A stretch of DNA of 64,000 nt from Ruminococcus sp. YE282 (GTDB lineage Bacteria; Bacillota; Clostridia; Oscillospirales; Acutalibacteraceae), in NCBI GenBank assembly GCA_900101355.1, contig FMUV01000002.1:1-64000 (forward strand), in the 5' to 3' direction. Positions 1 through 8,107 of the stretch are shown here, one piece after another. The notes under the pieces are model-generated. The model was not told where the DNA came from and searched no databases. It saw only the letters and a list, made by a program, of their open reading frames with translations. A program made the translations under genes and the position numbers. Numbering within the stretch: position 1 is the first letter of the stretch; every line of letters starts with the position of its first letter.

Positions 1-1
1 A

Positions 2-142
2 TTCACAAACGATGACAGCCTGCGCAAAATGTTGTATTTAGCGTCTCAAAAAATTGTCGAACGCTGGACACAAAGATGTCGAAACTGGGATGTAGTTTTA
101 AGCCAGTTATCAATAATATTTGAGACCAGAATACCTGCTTGA
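2..142 (+). CDS. IS256-family (mutator-type) transposase, C-terminal end only
   Basis: The first 46 codons read as the tail of a mutator-type transposase: SLRKMLYLA, then ERWTQRCRNWD and QLSIIFETR before a TGA stop at 140-142. This pattern (W-T-x-x-x-x-x-W near the C-terminus, then an L-x-x-x-F segment) is typical of the last 40 residues of IS256-type DDE transposases. The gene runs off the left edge, so intactness cannot be judged. It is followed directly by a strong palindrome, probably the right end of the element. Family call by eye. Confidence 0.75.
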   Translation, partial: FTNDDSLRKMLYLASQKIVERWTQRCRNWDVVLSQLSIIFETRIPA

Positions 143-244
143 TTTGCCCCTGTGAATAGAATTTCCTGTCTGCAAAATGTTATTCACGCTTTGGCATGCA
201 TAACATTCCGCAGACAGGAATGAAAAGTTGACACGGGGCAAATC
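141..244. repeat. Nested inverted repeat next to the transposase end
   Basis: An outer pair of perfect 10-bp arms, GATTTGCCCC at 141-150 and GGGGCAAATC at 235-244, encloses an inner hairpin with 21-nt arms at 162-182 and 200-220 (19 of 21 positions pair, core TTCCTGTCTGC / GCAGACAGGAA). It begins one base before the transposase stop codon ends. It is probably the right terminal region of the insertion sequence or its terminator. The exact element boundary and target duplication cannot be fixed without the left end. Confidence 0.7.
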
Positions 245-297
245 AGAAAGCCTGATTGCAACCGCAATCCTGTATTCTGTTATTGCTTGAAGGATTA

Positions 298-357
298 TTA
301 TTTACACAAAATTTTATGGGTTGCCTGTAAAAAGATTTCTAAAACATCAAAAATCAT
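298..357 (-). CDS. Possible short peptide or stub of an interrupted gene
   Basis: A 19-codon reading frame (MIFDVLEIFL... ending LCK) starts at 357 and is preceded by a near-perfect Shine-Dalgarno, GAGGAGGTTAAAAAT-ATG. It ends about 55 bp before the palindrome beside the transposase. The strong ribosome binding site argues that translation once started or still starts here. It may be the 5' stub of a gene broken by the insertion sequence, or a small peptide. Nothing in the residues identifies a family. Confidence 0.25.
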   Translation of the reverse strand: MIFDVLEIFLQATHKILCK

Positions 358-537
358 ATTTTTAACCTCCTCTATTTTAGTAATGCGGCAGTCAAACCTT
401 ACCTATTATACTTGTAGGTTTTATTTTTTTGCTATCTTTTGTGCTTGCTTTGAGCTTGCACCATTTTATTTTTGCTCCGCTCTCTTTCTTCCCCCCAGTA
501 AAACTGGTGGTTTATTTCCACGTCTAAAGACACCAAT

Positions 538-570
538 AAAAAAATGCTCCCCATTTTTGGAGAGCATTTC
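538..570 (-). terminator. Rho-independent terminator of the flavodoxin operon
   Basis: On the minus strand the hairpin AAATGCTCTCC / GGGGAGCATTT with a short loop runs into a T-tract (rc of the A-run at 538-544). It lies about 10 bp downstream of the flavodoxin stop. Confidence 0.85.
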
Positions 571-578
571 AAGAGAGA

Positions 579-1001
579 TTAAACCAACGAAGTACCAAGT
601 GCTTTGCAGGAGGTTATAGCATCATCATCAGGAGCGTCGTTGCAGATTACACTCTCAGTTGCTAAAACCGCACCGTCTGAGGTACAGCTTTCTTCCCAAG
701 TTCTCATCCATTCACCGTCGCCCCAACCGTATGAACCAAACAATGCAATTTTTTTGTCTTTGAGCTTTGGTTCACAATCTTCAAACATCGGTAAAAATTC
801 GCTGTCTTCGAGCTCTTCCGCACCCATTGCAGGACAACCAAATGCGATTGCATCATAATTATCCACCTGGCTGCTATCAAATTCAGCGGAAGTTAAAACA
901 GAAACCTCTGCCCCATTTTCTTTTGCCCCTTCGGCAACTGCATTTGCCATTGCCTCGGTATTTCCTGTACCGCTCCAGTAAACTACTGCTACCTTACTCA
1001 T
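579..1001 (-). CDS. Flavodoxin
   Basis: A 140-residue short-chain flavodoxin, a soluble FMN-binding electron carrier that can stand in for ferredoxin. The phosphate-binding loop SGTGNTE is at residues 10-16 after a hydrophobic first strand, and later segments (FGCPAMGAEELED, FGSYGWGDGEWM) match the two loops that hold the isoalloxazine ring. The start is supported by AAGAAGGAAAATATT-ATG. It is the last gene of a three-gene leftward unit behind DUF2325 and DUF3793 proteins, 31 bp after the DUF3793 stop, and is followed by a terminator. Two palindromic operators precede the unit. Flavodoxins are often induced by iron shortage, which fits a metal-responsive operon, but that link is inference. 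Confidence 0.93.
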   Translation of the reverse strand: MSKVAVVYWSGTGNTEAMANAVAEGAKENGAEVSVLTSAEFDSSQVDNYDAIAFGCPAMGAEELEDSEFLPMFEDCEPKLKDKKIALFGSYGWGDGEWMRTWEESCTSDGAVLATESVICNDAPDDDAITSCKALGTSLV

Positions 1002-1032
1002 AATATTTTCCTTCTTTCATTATAATATGAAT

Positions 1033-1590
1033 TTATTTTTGAAAGCTCACTACGAGCCTATCAAACGAATTAAATTTTTTATAAGCATTTTTATAAACGC
1101 CAGTACATTTTTTATAAAGCTCAAATTTTATTTTTGCCTTTTCCTCATCGCCATATACTTTCCAAGCACCTACACATTTTGCATTTTTGGCTTTTTGTTT
1201 TATAAAGCCGTCAACATCTTCAGCCGGATAACCGAGAAAAAGACCTATTTCGTGTGGAAACTCCTTTTGAGTTCTTAATCTTTTAATCAACTCCGCAATG
1301 CATTTTTCACAGTTATCGGAAGGATATGATTTTTGTCTTAATATTTTTGCTGCAAGCCCGTTTTTTAAGTCAGTTTTAAGCTTGTCGGGACGATACATAT
1401 ATATGAGTGCTCTGCCATTTTCATATTTCAGAGGCAAAAGACGCACACCTTTCGGAACAAGACTCTCATTAAAATGGCGCAGACTACGGTTAAGTTCGGC
1501 TTTGCTGTTTTCGGAGCACGAAAACAGATTACCTGTTTTAATTCCTGCCATAGTAGGAGAACATTGATTCACAAGCATCTCTTCAGACAC
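1033..1590 (-). CDS. DUF3793 family protein
   Basis: About 185 residues resembling DUF3793, a clostridial family of unknown biochemistry. Recognisable stretches are SPTMAGIKTGNLF near the N-terminus, ALIYMYRP in the middle, and FPHEIGLFLGYPAEDV followed by CVGAWKVYGDEEKA. A longer reading frame reaches 1623, but a GTG at 1590 has an ideal GGAGGAG six bases upstream and starts just before the stop of the preceding DUF2325 gene, so that start is preferred. Four conserved-looking cysteines (two near the N-terminus, two C-terminal) could bind metal, which is speculation. Family members are often neighbours of flavodoxins and iron-uptake genes. Confidence 0.85.
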   Translation of the reverse strand: MSEEMLVNQCSPTMAGIKTGNLFSCSENSKAELNRSLRHFNESLVPKGVRLLPLKYENGRALIYMYRPDKLKTDLKNGLAAKILRQKSYPSDNCEKCIAELIKRLRTQKEFPHEIGLFLGYPAEDVDGFIKQKAKNAKCVGAWKVYGDEEKAKIKFELYKKCTGVYKNAYKKFNSFDRLVVSFQK

Positions 1591-1876
1591 CGGCAACTCC
1601 TCCAATGCATGTATCAAGAACATTTTTAAGTGCAGACATTGAACTTGAGTGACATCTTGCTATTTTTATATCCTGCCCTTTCGTTTTACATTCAAGCGAA
1701 TGAAGCATTTTGTGCGACACCGTGTTTGTAAACAAAACGATTAAATCAGGATTTCCGATATTGCGCATACTTCCCTTAATCTTAGTAAAAACTTTTGCCT
1801 TGCAGGAATATTCCTTACACAAATCGGCATACTGTCTTTCCATTCTTTCGTTTCCGCCGACTATTACTACGCTCAT
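1583..1876 (-). CDS. DUF2325 domain protein
   Basis: A 97-residue protein made of one DUF2325 domain: SVVIVGGNERMERQY at the N-terminus, a PDLIVLFTNTVSHKM segment and RCHSSSMSAL near the end. The fold is predicted to be Rossmann-like; the function is unknown. The ATG at 1876 has AGAGGTGATAAT just upstream. A longer frame reaching 1909 would begin inside an operator palindrome and is rejected. It is the first gene of the DUF2325-DUF3793-flavodoxin unit; its stop overlaps the start of the next gene, implying translational coupling. Confidence 0.85.
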   Translation of the reverse strand: MSVVIVGGNERMERQYADLCKEYSCKAKVFTKIKGSMRNIGNPDLIVLFTNTVSHKMLHSLECKTKGQDIKIARCHSSSMSALKNVLDTCIGGVAGV

Positions 1877-1901
1877 ATTATCACCTCTAAATATCATTTT
1901 G

Positions 1902-1917
1902 GTTAGCATTTGCTAAC
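1902..1917. promoter_or_regulatory. Operator site 1 (GTTAG-N6-CTAAC)
   Basis: Inverted repeat GTTAGCATTTGCTAAC immediately upstream of the DUF2325 ribosome binding site. One of four copies of the same 16-bp pattern in the first 8 kb, all in front of leftward units. Confidence 0.75.
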
Positions 1918-1936
1918 TGTTGTGTTTAATTTTAAG

Positions 1937-1952
1937 GTTAGCAATCGCTAAC
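1937..1952. promoter_or_regulatory. Operator site 2 (GTTAG-N6-CTAAC)
   Basis: Inverted repeat GTTAGCAATCGCTAAC, 35 bp (centre to centre) upstream of site 1. Paired sites suggest cooperative repressor binding. No convincing -35/-10 pair was identified for this unit. Confidence 0.75.
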
Positions 1953-1990
1953 CTATGCATAAAAAATATATGCCGCAATGGCACTAAAAT

Positions 1991-2031
1991 ACTAAAGCCT
2001 TATGCCTACGCTAAAAGCATAAGGCTTTAGT
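1991..2031 (-). terminator. Terminator after the P-type ATPase gene
   Basis: Fifteen-base arms ACTAAAGCCTTATGC and GCATAAGGCTTTAGT around an 11-nt loop, just past the ATPase stop. The flanks are A/T-rich on both sides, so it may act in both directions. Confidence 0.8.
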
Positions 2032-2038
2032 TTAAAAT

Positions 2039-4138
2039 TTACTTTTTGTTGTCGTTCTCATCATCAATAAGCGGCGACATACTTTTAGCACAAATAAGCA
2101 TCGTTGAAGCATTGTGTAAAAGTGCCGATAATGAAGGTGTTATGATTCCAATCAAACCCGAAAGCATCAGTGCAGAATTAAAACCTATTATAAACCGATA
2201 ATTCTTATTTATACGTCTCATAAGTAATTCGCTCAAGATACGAATACGAACAAGCTCGGTTATATCAGAATTTGTAATGGTTATATCGGCTGTTTCACGT
2301 GCAATGTCTGACGCATCGCTCATTGCTACCGAAACATCTGCGGCAGCTAATGCAGGAGTGTCATTTATTCCGTCGCCAACCATAATCACCTTATTACCGT
2401 CGGATTTAAGTCTTTCGACATAACCATGCTTTTGTTCAGGCAAAACCTGATATTTATACTCGGTAATTCCAAGCATTTCTGCGGTTGCCTTGGCTGCTTT
2501 AAAGCTATCTCCCGTGAGCATAACGACATTTTTTATACCATGACTCTTTAAAAGCTCAATGGCTTTTTTGGCTTCTTTACGAGGCGGGTCACTGATACAC
2601 AAAACACCAATAAGTTCTCCGCCGACAGCAAGATACAAAACAGAACAAGCACCGGATTTTTCATTAATTTTTTCCTGCTGTTCCTGCGTTATCTCAACAT
2701 TTTCATCCTCTACAACAAAATGCTTGCTGCCGATTACAGCACGCTTTCCGTGCAAAGTAGTGGAGATACCATGTGCAACAATATAGTTAACCTGCGTATG
2801 CTCTTCAATATGAGATAATCCGCGCTGAGCAGCGGCAATTACAACCGCATTAGCAACACTATGCGGGAAATGTTCTTCAAGGCATGCAGCAATTCTCAAA
2901 ATATCATCTTCAGAGTATTCACTGAACGAAATAACCTTTTCAAGCGTAGGTTCCGCATTAGTAAGCGTGCCAGTCTTGTCAAAAACAATTGTATCCGCAT
3001 TTGCAAAAGCTTCAAGATATTTTCCGCCCTTGATTGTAATCTTATTATCAGCAGCCTCTTTTATTGCTGATATAACAGCAATAGGAGTTGAAAGCTTAAT
3101 TGCACAAGAATAATCAACCATCAATAGAGATACAGCTTTTGTAATATTTCGGGTAAATGCCAACACTGCAAAAAAGCCCAAAAAGCTGAACGGTACAATT
3201 CTGTCGGCAAGTCGCTCGGCATGGCTTTGAACACCGGCTTTTAAATTTTCCGAATCATTGATAAGGTCAATAATTTTGCTGATTTTTGTATTAGAGGCAA
3301 GCTCGCGAACCCTAATAACTAAGCTTCCTTCTTCAACAACAGTACCGGCAAATACAGAATCTCCCTCTTGCTTATGCGCAGGCAAAGGCTCACCTGTCAT
3401 AGAAGATTCATTAACATTTGCGTCGCCTGATACAACTGTGCCGTCAATCGGAATAATTTTTCCGGTTTGAACCCTAATGTTATCGCCAACTGACAAATCA
3501 TCAATCGGAATAAGCACGTCACCGTCATCAGTAACCAGCCATACTTTATCAGTCTTGATTGCAAGGCTGTCGGTTAATACAGCCTTTGTTCGTGCGTGAG
3601 TGTAATCCTCAAGCAGTCCGGAAACCGACAATAAAAACATAACTGTTCCGGCTGTTTTGAAGTTCCTTTGCAACAAGCAGGCAGTGATTGAAGCTCCGTC
3701 AAGGACATCAACGTTAACTTTGCAATCAAGCAAAGACTTTAACGCCTTTTTTATGTACTTTAAACTTCTGAAAATTGTTATCGGAACTCTAAAACAGTAT
3801 GGTAAAAACATTTTAAAGGCAAAGTGCTTTGCAGTTAAAATCATAAGGTCCTGCTTAAAATTATTGTCAATTTGCTTTATACCCAACTCAGGTGATGCTT
3901 GTGAAGGAACCAACATATTTTTTTGGATTCCTTCAATCAGGGAAACTACCTGATTTCTAAAGCCCTTTTTATATGTTACAAGTATTCCGCCGTTTGTCGA
4001 ATTCACTTCAGCAGAAAGGACAAAATCCTTTTTGGTAACTATGTCGTAAATACAACCCTCGTATTGCTTTGCAAAGGCGTATGCACCGCACCTAAAACGA
4101 ATTCGGCAAGGCTTATCATATACAATTTTATACTTCAT
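2039..4138 (-). CDS. P1B-type heavy-metal translocating ATPase with variant metal-site motif
   Basis: A 699-residue membrane cation pump. The actuator loop SMTGEP, the phosphorylation motif DKTGT (Asp387), a P1B-type HP motif in HFPHSVA and the hinge GDGIND are all present, so ATP-driven transport is expected. The N-terminus (1-80) resembles a degenerate heavy-metal-associated domain without CxxC. In the transmembrane metal site the usual CPC/SPC is replaced by SCA (Cys345 in YSCAIKLSTP), so the substrate cannot be read from the sequence; Zn, Mn and Fe are all possible. The start overlaps the stop of the small upstream gene by one base (TAATG). The unit is preceded by operator site 3. Confidence 0.9.
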   Translation of the reverse strand: MKYKIVYDKPCRIRFRCGAYAFAKQYEGCIYDIVTKKDFVLSAEVNSTNGGILVTYKKGFRNQVVSLIEGIQKNMLVPSQASPELGIKQIDNNFKQDLMILTAKHFAFKMFLPYCFRVPITIFRSLKYIKKALKSLLDCKVNVDVLDGASITACLLQRNFKTAGTVMFLLSVSGLLEDYTHARTKAVLTDSLAIKTDKVWLVTDDGDVLIPIDDLSVGDNIRVQTGKIIPIDGTVVSGDANVNESSMTGEPLPAHKQEGDSVFAGTVVEEGSLVIRVRELASNTKISKIIDLINDSENLKAGVQSHAERLADRIVPFSFLGFFAVLAFTRNITKAVSLLMVDYSCAIKLSTPIAVISAIKEAADNKITIKGGKYLEAFANADTIVFDKTGTLTNAEPTLEKVISFSEYSEDDILRIAACLEEHFPHSVANAVVIAAAQRGLSHIEEHTQVNYIVAHGISTTLHGKRAVIGSKHFVVEDENVEITQEQQEKINEKSGACSVLYLAVGGELIGVLCISDPPRKEAKKAIELLKSHGIKNVVMLTGDSFKAAKATAEMLGITEYKYQVLPEQKHGYVERLKSDGNKVIMVGDGINDTPALAAADVSVAMSDASDIARETADITITNSDITELVRIRILSELLMRRINKNYRFIIGFNSALMLSGLIGIITPSLSALLHNASTMLICAKSMSPLIDDENDNKK

Positions 4139-4392
4139 TAATCAACAACTTCTTCGGATTCGTTATCGGTAAGACCAGCTTCCTCCTTTGCGTCATAGCA
4201 AATATCAGATGCCTCATCCTGAATGTTTTGGAAAGCAACCTTTGCGTCGCTTTGAAGCTTCATACCCTTTGCAAGTCCGCTAACAGCAAGATTTCTTGTT
4301 GTATCTGACTTCAAAATTTTCTTACCTACTACAATAGCAGCTGCGCCTGCAATCACATACCAAAATTTTTCATTTTTATAGAACTTATTCAT
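4138..4392 (-). CDS. Small membrane-anchored partner of the P-type ATPase
   Basis: About 84 residues: a short basic N-terminus, one hydrophobic segment (FWYVIAGAAAIVVGKKIL, roughly residues 10-27) and an acidic, mainly helical tail. The ATG at 4392 has AAAGGA at good spacing; an ATG three codons earlier is too close. Small one-helix proteins of this kind are found beside P1B ATPases in Firmicutes (possibly DUF6110), but I am not certain of the family. Translational coupling with the ATPase suggests a role in its assembly or regulation. Confidence 0.7.
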   Translation of the reverse strand: MNKFYKNEKFWYVIAGAAAIVVGKKILKSDTTRNLAVSGLAKGMKLQSDAKVAFQNIQDEASDICYDAKEEAGLTDNESEEVVD

Positions 4393-4441
4393 AATGTACA
4401 TTTCCTTTCATTTGCTATTAGTTAACATTTAAGCAGACATT

Positions 4442-4457
4442 GTTAGACATTGCTAAC
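4442..4457. promoter_or_regulatory. Operator site 3 (GTTAG-N6-CTAAC)
   Basis: GTTAGACATTGCTAAC, placed 7 bp after the -10 box of the ATPase-unit promoter, so it covers the likely transcription start. Fits repression. A weaker half-like element (TTAGTTAAC) lies nearer the gene. Confidence 0.72.
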
Positions 4458-4464
4458 TATCTAT

Positions 4465-4492
4465 ATTATATCGAAAATATGAAGTTTGTCAA
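4465..4492 (-). promoter_or_regulatory. Promoter of the small protein/P-type ATPase unit
   Basis: Minus strand: TTGACA (4487-4492), 16-bp spacer, TATAAT (4465-4470), followed at once by operator site 3. Confidence 0.75.
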
Positions 4493-4509
4493 TACAAAAT
4501 GTAAATGGT

Positions 4510-7221
4510 TTATTCTCTGTTTTTTAATGCTTCGGACGGACTTATTTTTCTTATCTTGCGCATAAGGAAGGCGTTAATAACGAAATATAATATAATTACC
4601 GCAGCAAAAATGCCAATATATGAAATCCATCCTAAACTCAAATCCATTCCGCAGGCCACATTAGCTATCATCATAGGAAACATTGCATCCATAACATATT
4701 TTGAAAGCGGTATTGATATAATCGCGCCCACTATCACTGTGAGCAAATTTCCGTTAAGATAAAGCTTTCGTATTTCTGAATTTTTATATCCGAATATTTT
4801 TACCAGTGCAATGCCTTGTGATGATCTGTCAACCATCACTTTCATCATAAGATACAACACAATACAGAATATTATTGCAGCAACTGCCGACAACATAATA
4901 ACCATAGGAGTCATTAAGGTAATAAAGATATCTGCAGAACGCTCAACATCAGCCTTTGTTGTAGTTGAATAAAGTCGTCCCTCCTCAATATCAAGTGAAT
5001 CATCAGAAAACAGTACATTATAGTAATCATCATCACGGCCAAACAATTCACGCATACTGTCTATATCCATAAATACCGATAAACCGACCGAATAGTCTGC
5101 AACACCCTGAACGGTAAATGCATAATCTTTACCCTCAGCCTCATCAGAAAGAATAATTTTGTCTCCGATTTTGTAACTGTATTTTTGTGCCATAGAAGAA
5201 CTGATAATAACATTACTTTGTCCTTTTACAGTAGAGCAATTGAAATACTTATCGTTTTCAGGCAATCCCATAACACTTATATTAAGTGTATTACCAAATT
5301 GTGTTTTTGATAACGCTTCAGAGTATACAGCTTCGCCGCCTTCGGGAATTTTCTTTGGCATATACTTTAAACTGTACATATACTCATATCTTGTATCAGT
5401 CTTATTTTGCTCCTGAATATGTATGCAAAGGGCAGCACAATTAAGTGCCAACATTAATATAAGCATTGATAATATCATTGCACACACAACGGTAATTCCG
5501 ATTCTTGATTCACGCAACATTTGTCTGATTTGAAAGCCGCGTACGAAATCGGAATTTTTTAGAGAAATTCCACTCGCTTTAACTGTTTTCTGCTCATTTC
5601 TGATTAACGAAAGGGCTGTTTTGGACAGTTTTCGATTAATTACAATATAGTTAACCAAAACTGATATAATCGGAGGCATTATCACACCATATATCAACAA
5701 GTATAAAGGCATTGACGGAGATAATTCCGGAACAGAAAAATATGCATAGGTATCTGCCATCTGTTCTTTAATACCAAGGTCTGTATAACTTAATGCCAAG
5801 CCGATTAATCCACCTAAAAGACATATAATTGTCGGCAAAATTACGTAATGAGTAACAAGCGACCTTTTCTTTACGCCCATAGCGTATAATGTTCCTATTA
5901 CGCTGCTTTCCTGTTGGATTTGGTGCACAACAAATACTGAAATTACATAAGCAAAAAGCACAATAATAATTACTCCCGCTGCAATACCAACTTCTTTGTT
6001 TATAATCAAATCATCAGCTGCTGCAAGAATTTTAGGATTATCAGATGCTTTTACAAACGAAGTTAAATTATCAACATCAATATCGACAAGGTCGTCAATC
6101 AATTTATCTGTTTGGAGTTTTAACTCAGAAATAGCTTTGTTTAACTCCTCAGCACCGTTGTTTGCTGAATTAACCCCGTCTGTATATTTTTCAACTCCAG
6201 TGCAATACTCATTTACTGCGTTTAGTGTATCAATTGCAGTTTGTATTTCTGAATGTTGCGAAACATACGGGGTTAAAATTTCTTTATAATTATCACGGGT
6301 TAGTCTTACATCAATCTTATAGTTTTCAAGCAAAGAACTTTCAACGTTCAACAGAAATGTTTTGAAAATCTGGTTTGAGCTTGATACTAAAGTTTTACTG
6401 TTACCGTCAATCTCATTAAGTCCGTCAGAAAGAGATTGCGAACCGTCATACAGCTCTGTTATGCCGTCCTGTAAATCATTTTTTTGCTCAAGTGCGTTTT
6501 CAATTTCTTCTTTGAAAAATTTGTCCGAAACTTCGTTGTAATCAAAATCGAACCCCTTTATCATCTCTTTTAATTCATCATCGGTCATTTTTCCGTTAAG
6601 AAGGTATGCATAGCAATAATCTTCAACAATCTGTACATTGTTATTTCTGAGTACATCATATTGTTCTGAGGTAACAAAAGCAATACCAAAACTGCTGCTT
6701 TCAACAGATATATCGGTATAATTTCGTTTTGGCAGGTCATAATCAGGTGATGAGCCTATACCGACAACCTTAAATTCACAGTCTGCTATTTTAACGGTAT
6801 CCCCTATTTTAATATTATTTTCCTCACAATAGCGCTTTTCAAGGGCTATTTCGTCAGTGCTTTGAGCAAGCCTGCCATTATCAAGCTGAACAAGGTCAAT
6901 ATCATCACGATTTTTCATTATACGAATAATATGACCATTATCAGATTTCATATCCAAGCTGAACATTTGCTGAACATCAATACCTTTGTCAGCTATCTTA
7001 TTAATCTGAGTATCTGTAAGCGGCAAAAAAGTGGAAAACTGCCCATCCTCAACATTATTTTCTTTGCTTAATCTCTCGGTTCCTGAAATAATCGTATCAG
7101 CCGCACCAACAACAGACAGTACAATATACATACTGAGTGATATTAATAACAAAAGTGCAATATACCTGAACTTATTTTGCTTAAAATCACGCAGGATTCT
7201 TTTATTTAAGACACTTTGCAT
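4510..7221 (-). CDS. ABC transporter permease, FtsX/MacB-like, long form
   Basis: About 903 residues. The N-terminal helix (RYIALLLLISLSMYIVLSVVG) is followed by a large extracytoplasmic region containing a heptad-like stretch (ELYDGSQSLSDGLNEI and NSANNGAEELNKAIS), then a first FtsX block of three helices, a further helix, a second extracytoplasmic domain and a terminal FtsX block of three helices. This is the layout of duplicated FtsX-type permeases that work on lipids, peptides or drugs by mechanotransmission rather than classical import. The start at 7221 has GGAGGATTTGTAAT and follows the ATPase stop; a longer frame to 7275 would overlap the ATPase. Substrate unknown. Confidence 0.85.
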   Translation of the reverse strand: MQSVLNKRILRDFKQNKFRYIALLLLISLSMYIVLSVVGAADTIISGTERLSKENNVEDGQFSTFLPLTDTQINKIADKGIDVQQMFSLDMKSDNGHIIRIMKNRDDIDLVQLDNGRLAQSTDEIALEKRYCEENNIKIGDTVKIADCEFKVVGIGSSPDYDLPKRNYTDISVESSSFGIAFVTSEQYDVLRNNNVQIVEDYCYAYLLNGKMTDDELKEMIKGFDFDYNEVSDKFFKEEIENALEQKNDLQDGITELYDGSQSLSDGLNEIDGNSKTLVSSSNQIFKTFLLNVESSLLENYKIDVRLTRDNYKEILTPYVSQHSEIQTAIDTLNAVNEYCTGVEKYTDGVNSANNGAEELNKAISELKLQTDKLIDDLVDIDVDNLTSFVKASDNPKILAAADDLIINKEVGIAAGVIIIVLFAYVISVFVVHQIQQESSVIGTLYAMGVKKRSLVTHYVILPTIICLLGGLIGLALSYTDLGIKEQMADTYAYFSVPELSPSMPLYLLIYGVIMPPIISVLVNYIVINRKLSKTALSLIRNEQKTVKASGISLKNSDFVRGFQIRQMLRESRIGITVVCAMILSMLILMLALNCAALCIHIQEQNKTDTRYEYMYSLKYMPKKIPEGGEAVYSEALSKTQFGNTLNISVMGLPENDKYFNCSTVKGQSNVIISSSMAQKYSYKIGDKIILSDEAEGKDYAFTVQGVADYSVGLSVFMDIDSMRELFGRDDDYYNVLFSDDSLDIEEGRLYSTTTKADVERSADIFITLMTPMVIMLSAVAAIIFCIVLYLMMKVMVDRSSQGIALVKIFGYKNSEIRKLYLNGNLLTVIVGAIISIPLSKYVMDAMFPMMIANVACGMDLSLGWISYIGIFAAVIILYFVINAFLMRKIRKISPSEALKNRE

Positions 7222-7222
7222 A

Positions 7223-7924
7223 TTACAAATCCTCCAATTCGGAAGCAGAAACACGGCTTTCGTTAAGATACTCACGCTTAACCATTCCGTCTTTTAAATA
7301 TACAACTTTATGAACCATATTCTTGATCGCATTATTATGAGTAACAATCAACATTATTGTTCCGTAAACCTTATTAATTTTTTCAAGCAATATTAAGATG
7401 TCCTTGGAGGTCTTGGAATCCAATGCACCGGTAGGTTCATCGCACAACAAAATATTTGGATTTTTAATTAACGCCCTGGCAATAGCGCATCTCTGCTGCT
7501 GACCGCCGGAAATCTGTGACGGAAATTTATTTTGATGTTCCTTTAACCCCAAGTTCTCAATGAGTTCGTCAAGGTTAAGTGGGGAATCGGAAAGATATTC
7601 ACAAACACGTATATTTTCACGCACAGTAAGATTGGGAATCAGATTATAAAACTGAAATATAAAGCCAAGATTACTCCTGCGGTATTCCGAAAGTTTTTCT
7701 GAATCAAGTGTATTAACTTCAACTCCATTAACCACAACAGAACCGCTGTCAATTGTTTCAAGTCCTCCAATGCAATTCAAAAGTGTTGACTTACCTGAGC
7801 CGCTTGAGCCCTGAATAACACACATCTGTCCTTTGTCAACTGACATATTAACCCCATTAAGGACTTGAACCGCACTATCATTTTGACCATAACTTTTTTT
7901 TAAATTATTAATTTCAATAAACAT
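7223..7924 (-). CDS. ABC transporter ATP-binding protein, MacB/LolD type
   Basis: A 233-residue ATPase with Walker A GSSGSGKST, Q-loop region FIFQFYNLI, signature ISGGQQQR and Walker B ILLCDEPTGALD, typical of the MacB/LolD/FtsE group that pairs with FtsX-like permeases. The ATG at 7924 has CGGAGGATACTGT upstream; a longer frame to 7948 would begin inside the operator palindrome. It is the first gene of its unit, with the large permease starting one base after its stop codon. Confidence 0.9.
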   Translation of the reverse strand: MFIEINNLKKSYGQNDSAVQVLNGVNMSVDKGQMCVIQGSSGSGKSTLLNCIGGLETIDSGSVVVNGVEVNTLDSEKLSEYRRSNLGFIFQFYNLIPNLTVRENIRVCEYLSDSPLNLDELIENLGLKEHQNKFPSQISGGQQQRCAIARALIKNPNILLCDEPTGALDSKTSKDILILLEKINKVYGTIMLIVTHNNAIKNMVHKVVYLKDGMVKREYLNESRVSASELEDL

Positions 7925-7947
7925 ACAGTATCCTCCGAAAAGGTGCA

Positions 7948-7985
7948 AGTATAATATAGTTAGTACCTGCTAACTATATTATACT
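7948..7985. promoter_or_regulatory. Operator site 4 within a perfect 38-bp palindrome
   Basis: Two perfect 16-bp arms, AGTATAATATAGTTAG and its complement, flank TACCTG. The core GTTAGTACCTGCTAAC (7959-7974) matches the three other sites and sits directly downstream of the -10 box. A repressor here would block transcription start. Confidence 0.8.
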
Positions 7986-8006
7986 ACAACTCATAACCAA
8001 AATCAA
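7978..8006 (-). promoter_or_regulatory. Promoter of the ABC transporter unit
   Basis: Minus strand: TTGATT (8001-8006), 17-bp spacer, TATAAT (7978-7983), overlapping the operator palindrome. Confidence 0.78.
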
Positions 8007-8107
8007 CAGATTATTGTGCTTAATTTAAATATGAACGCTCTCTGACTTGCTTGCAAAAAGCAAAGCGTGAAACATTCGTAATTAGATAGTACACTTTAAC
8101 AACAAAA

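Noticed and set aside
287..619. Plus-strand open frame of 110 codons over the intergenic region and the flavodoxin end
   Set aside because: Composition is low in complexity, it has no ribosome binding site, spans the flavodoxin terminator and overlaps the real gene.
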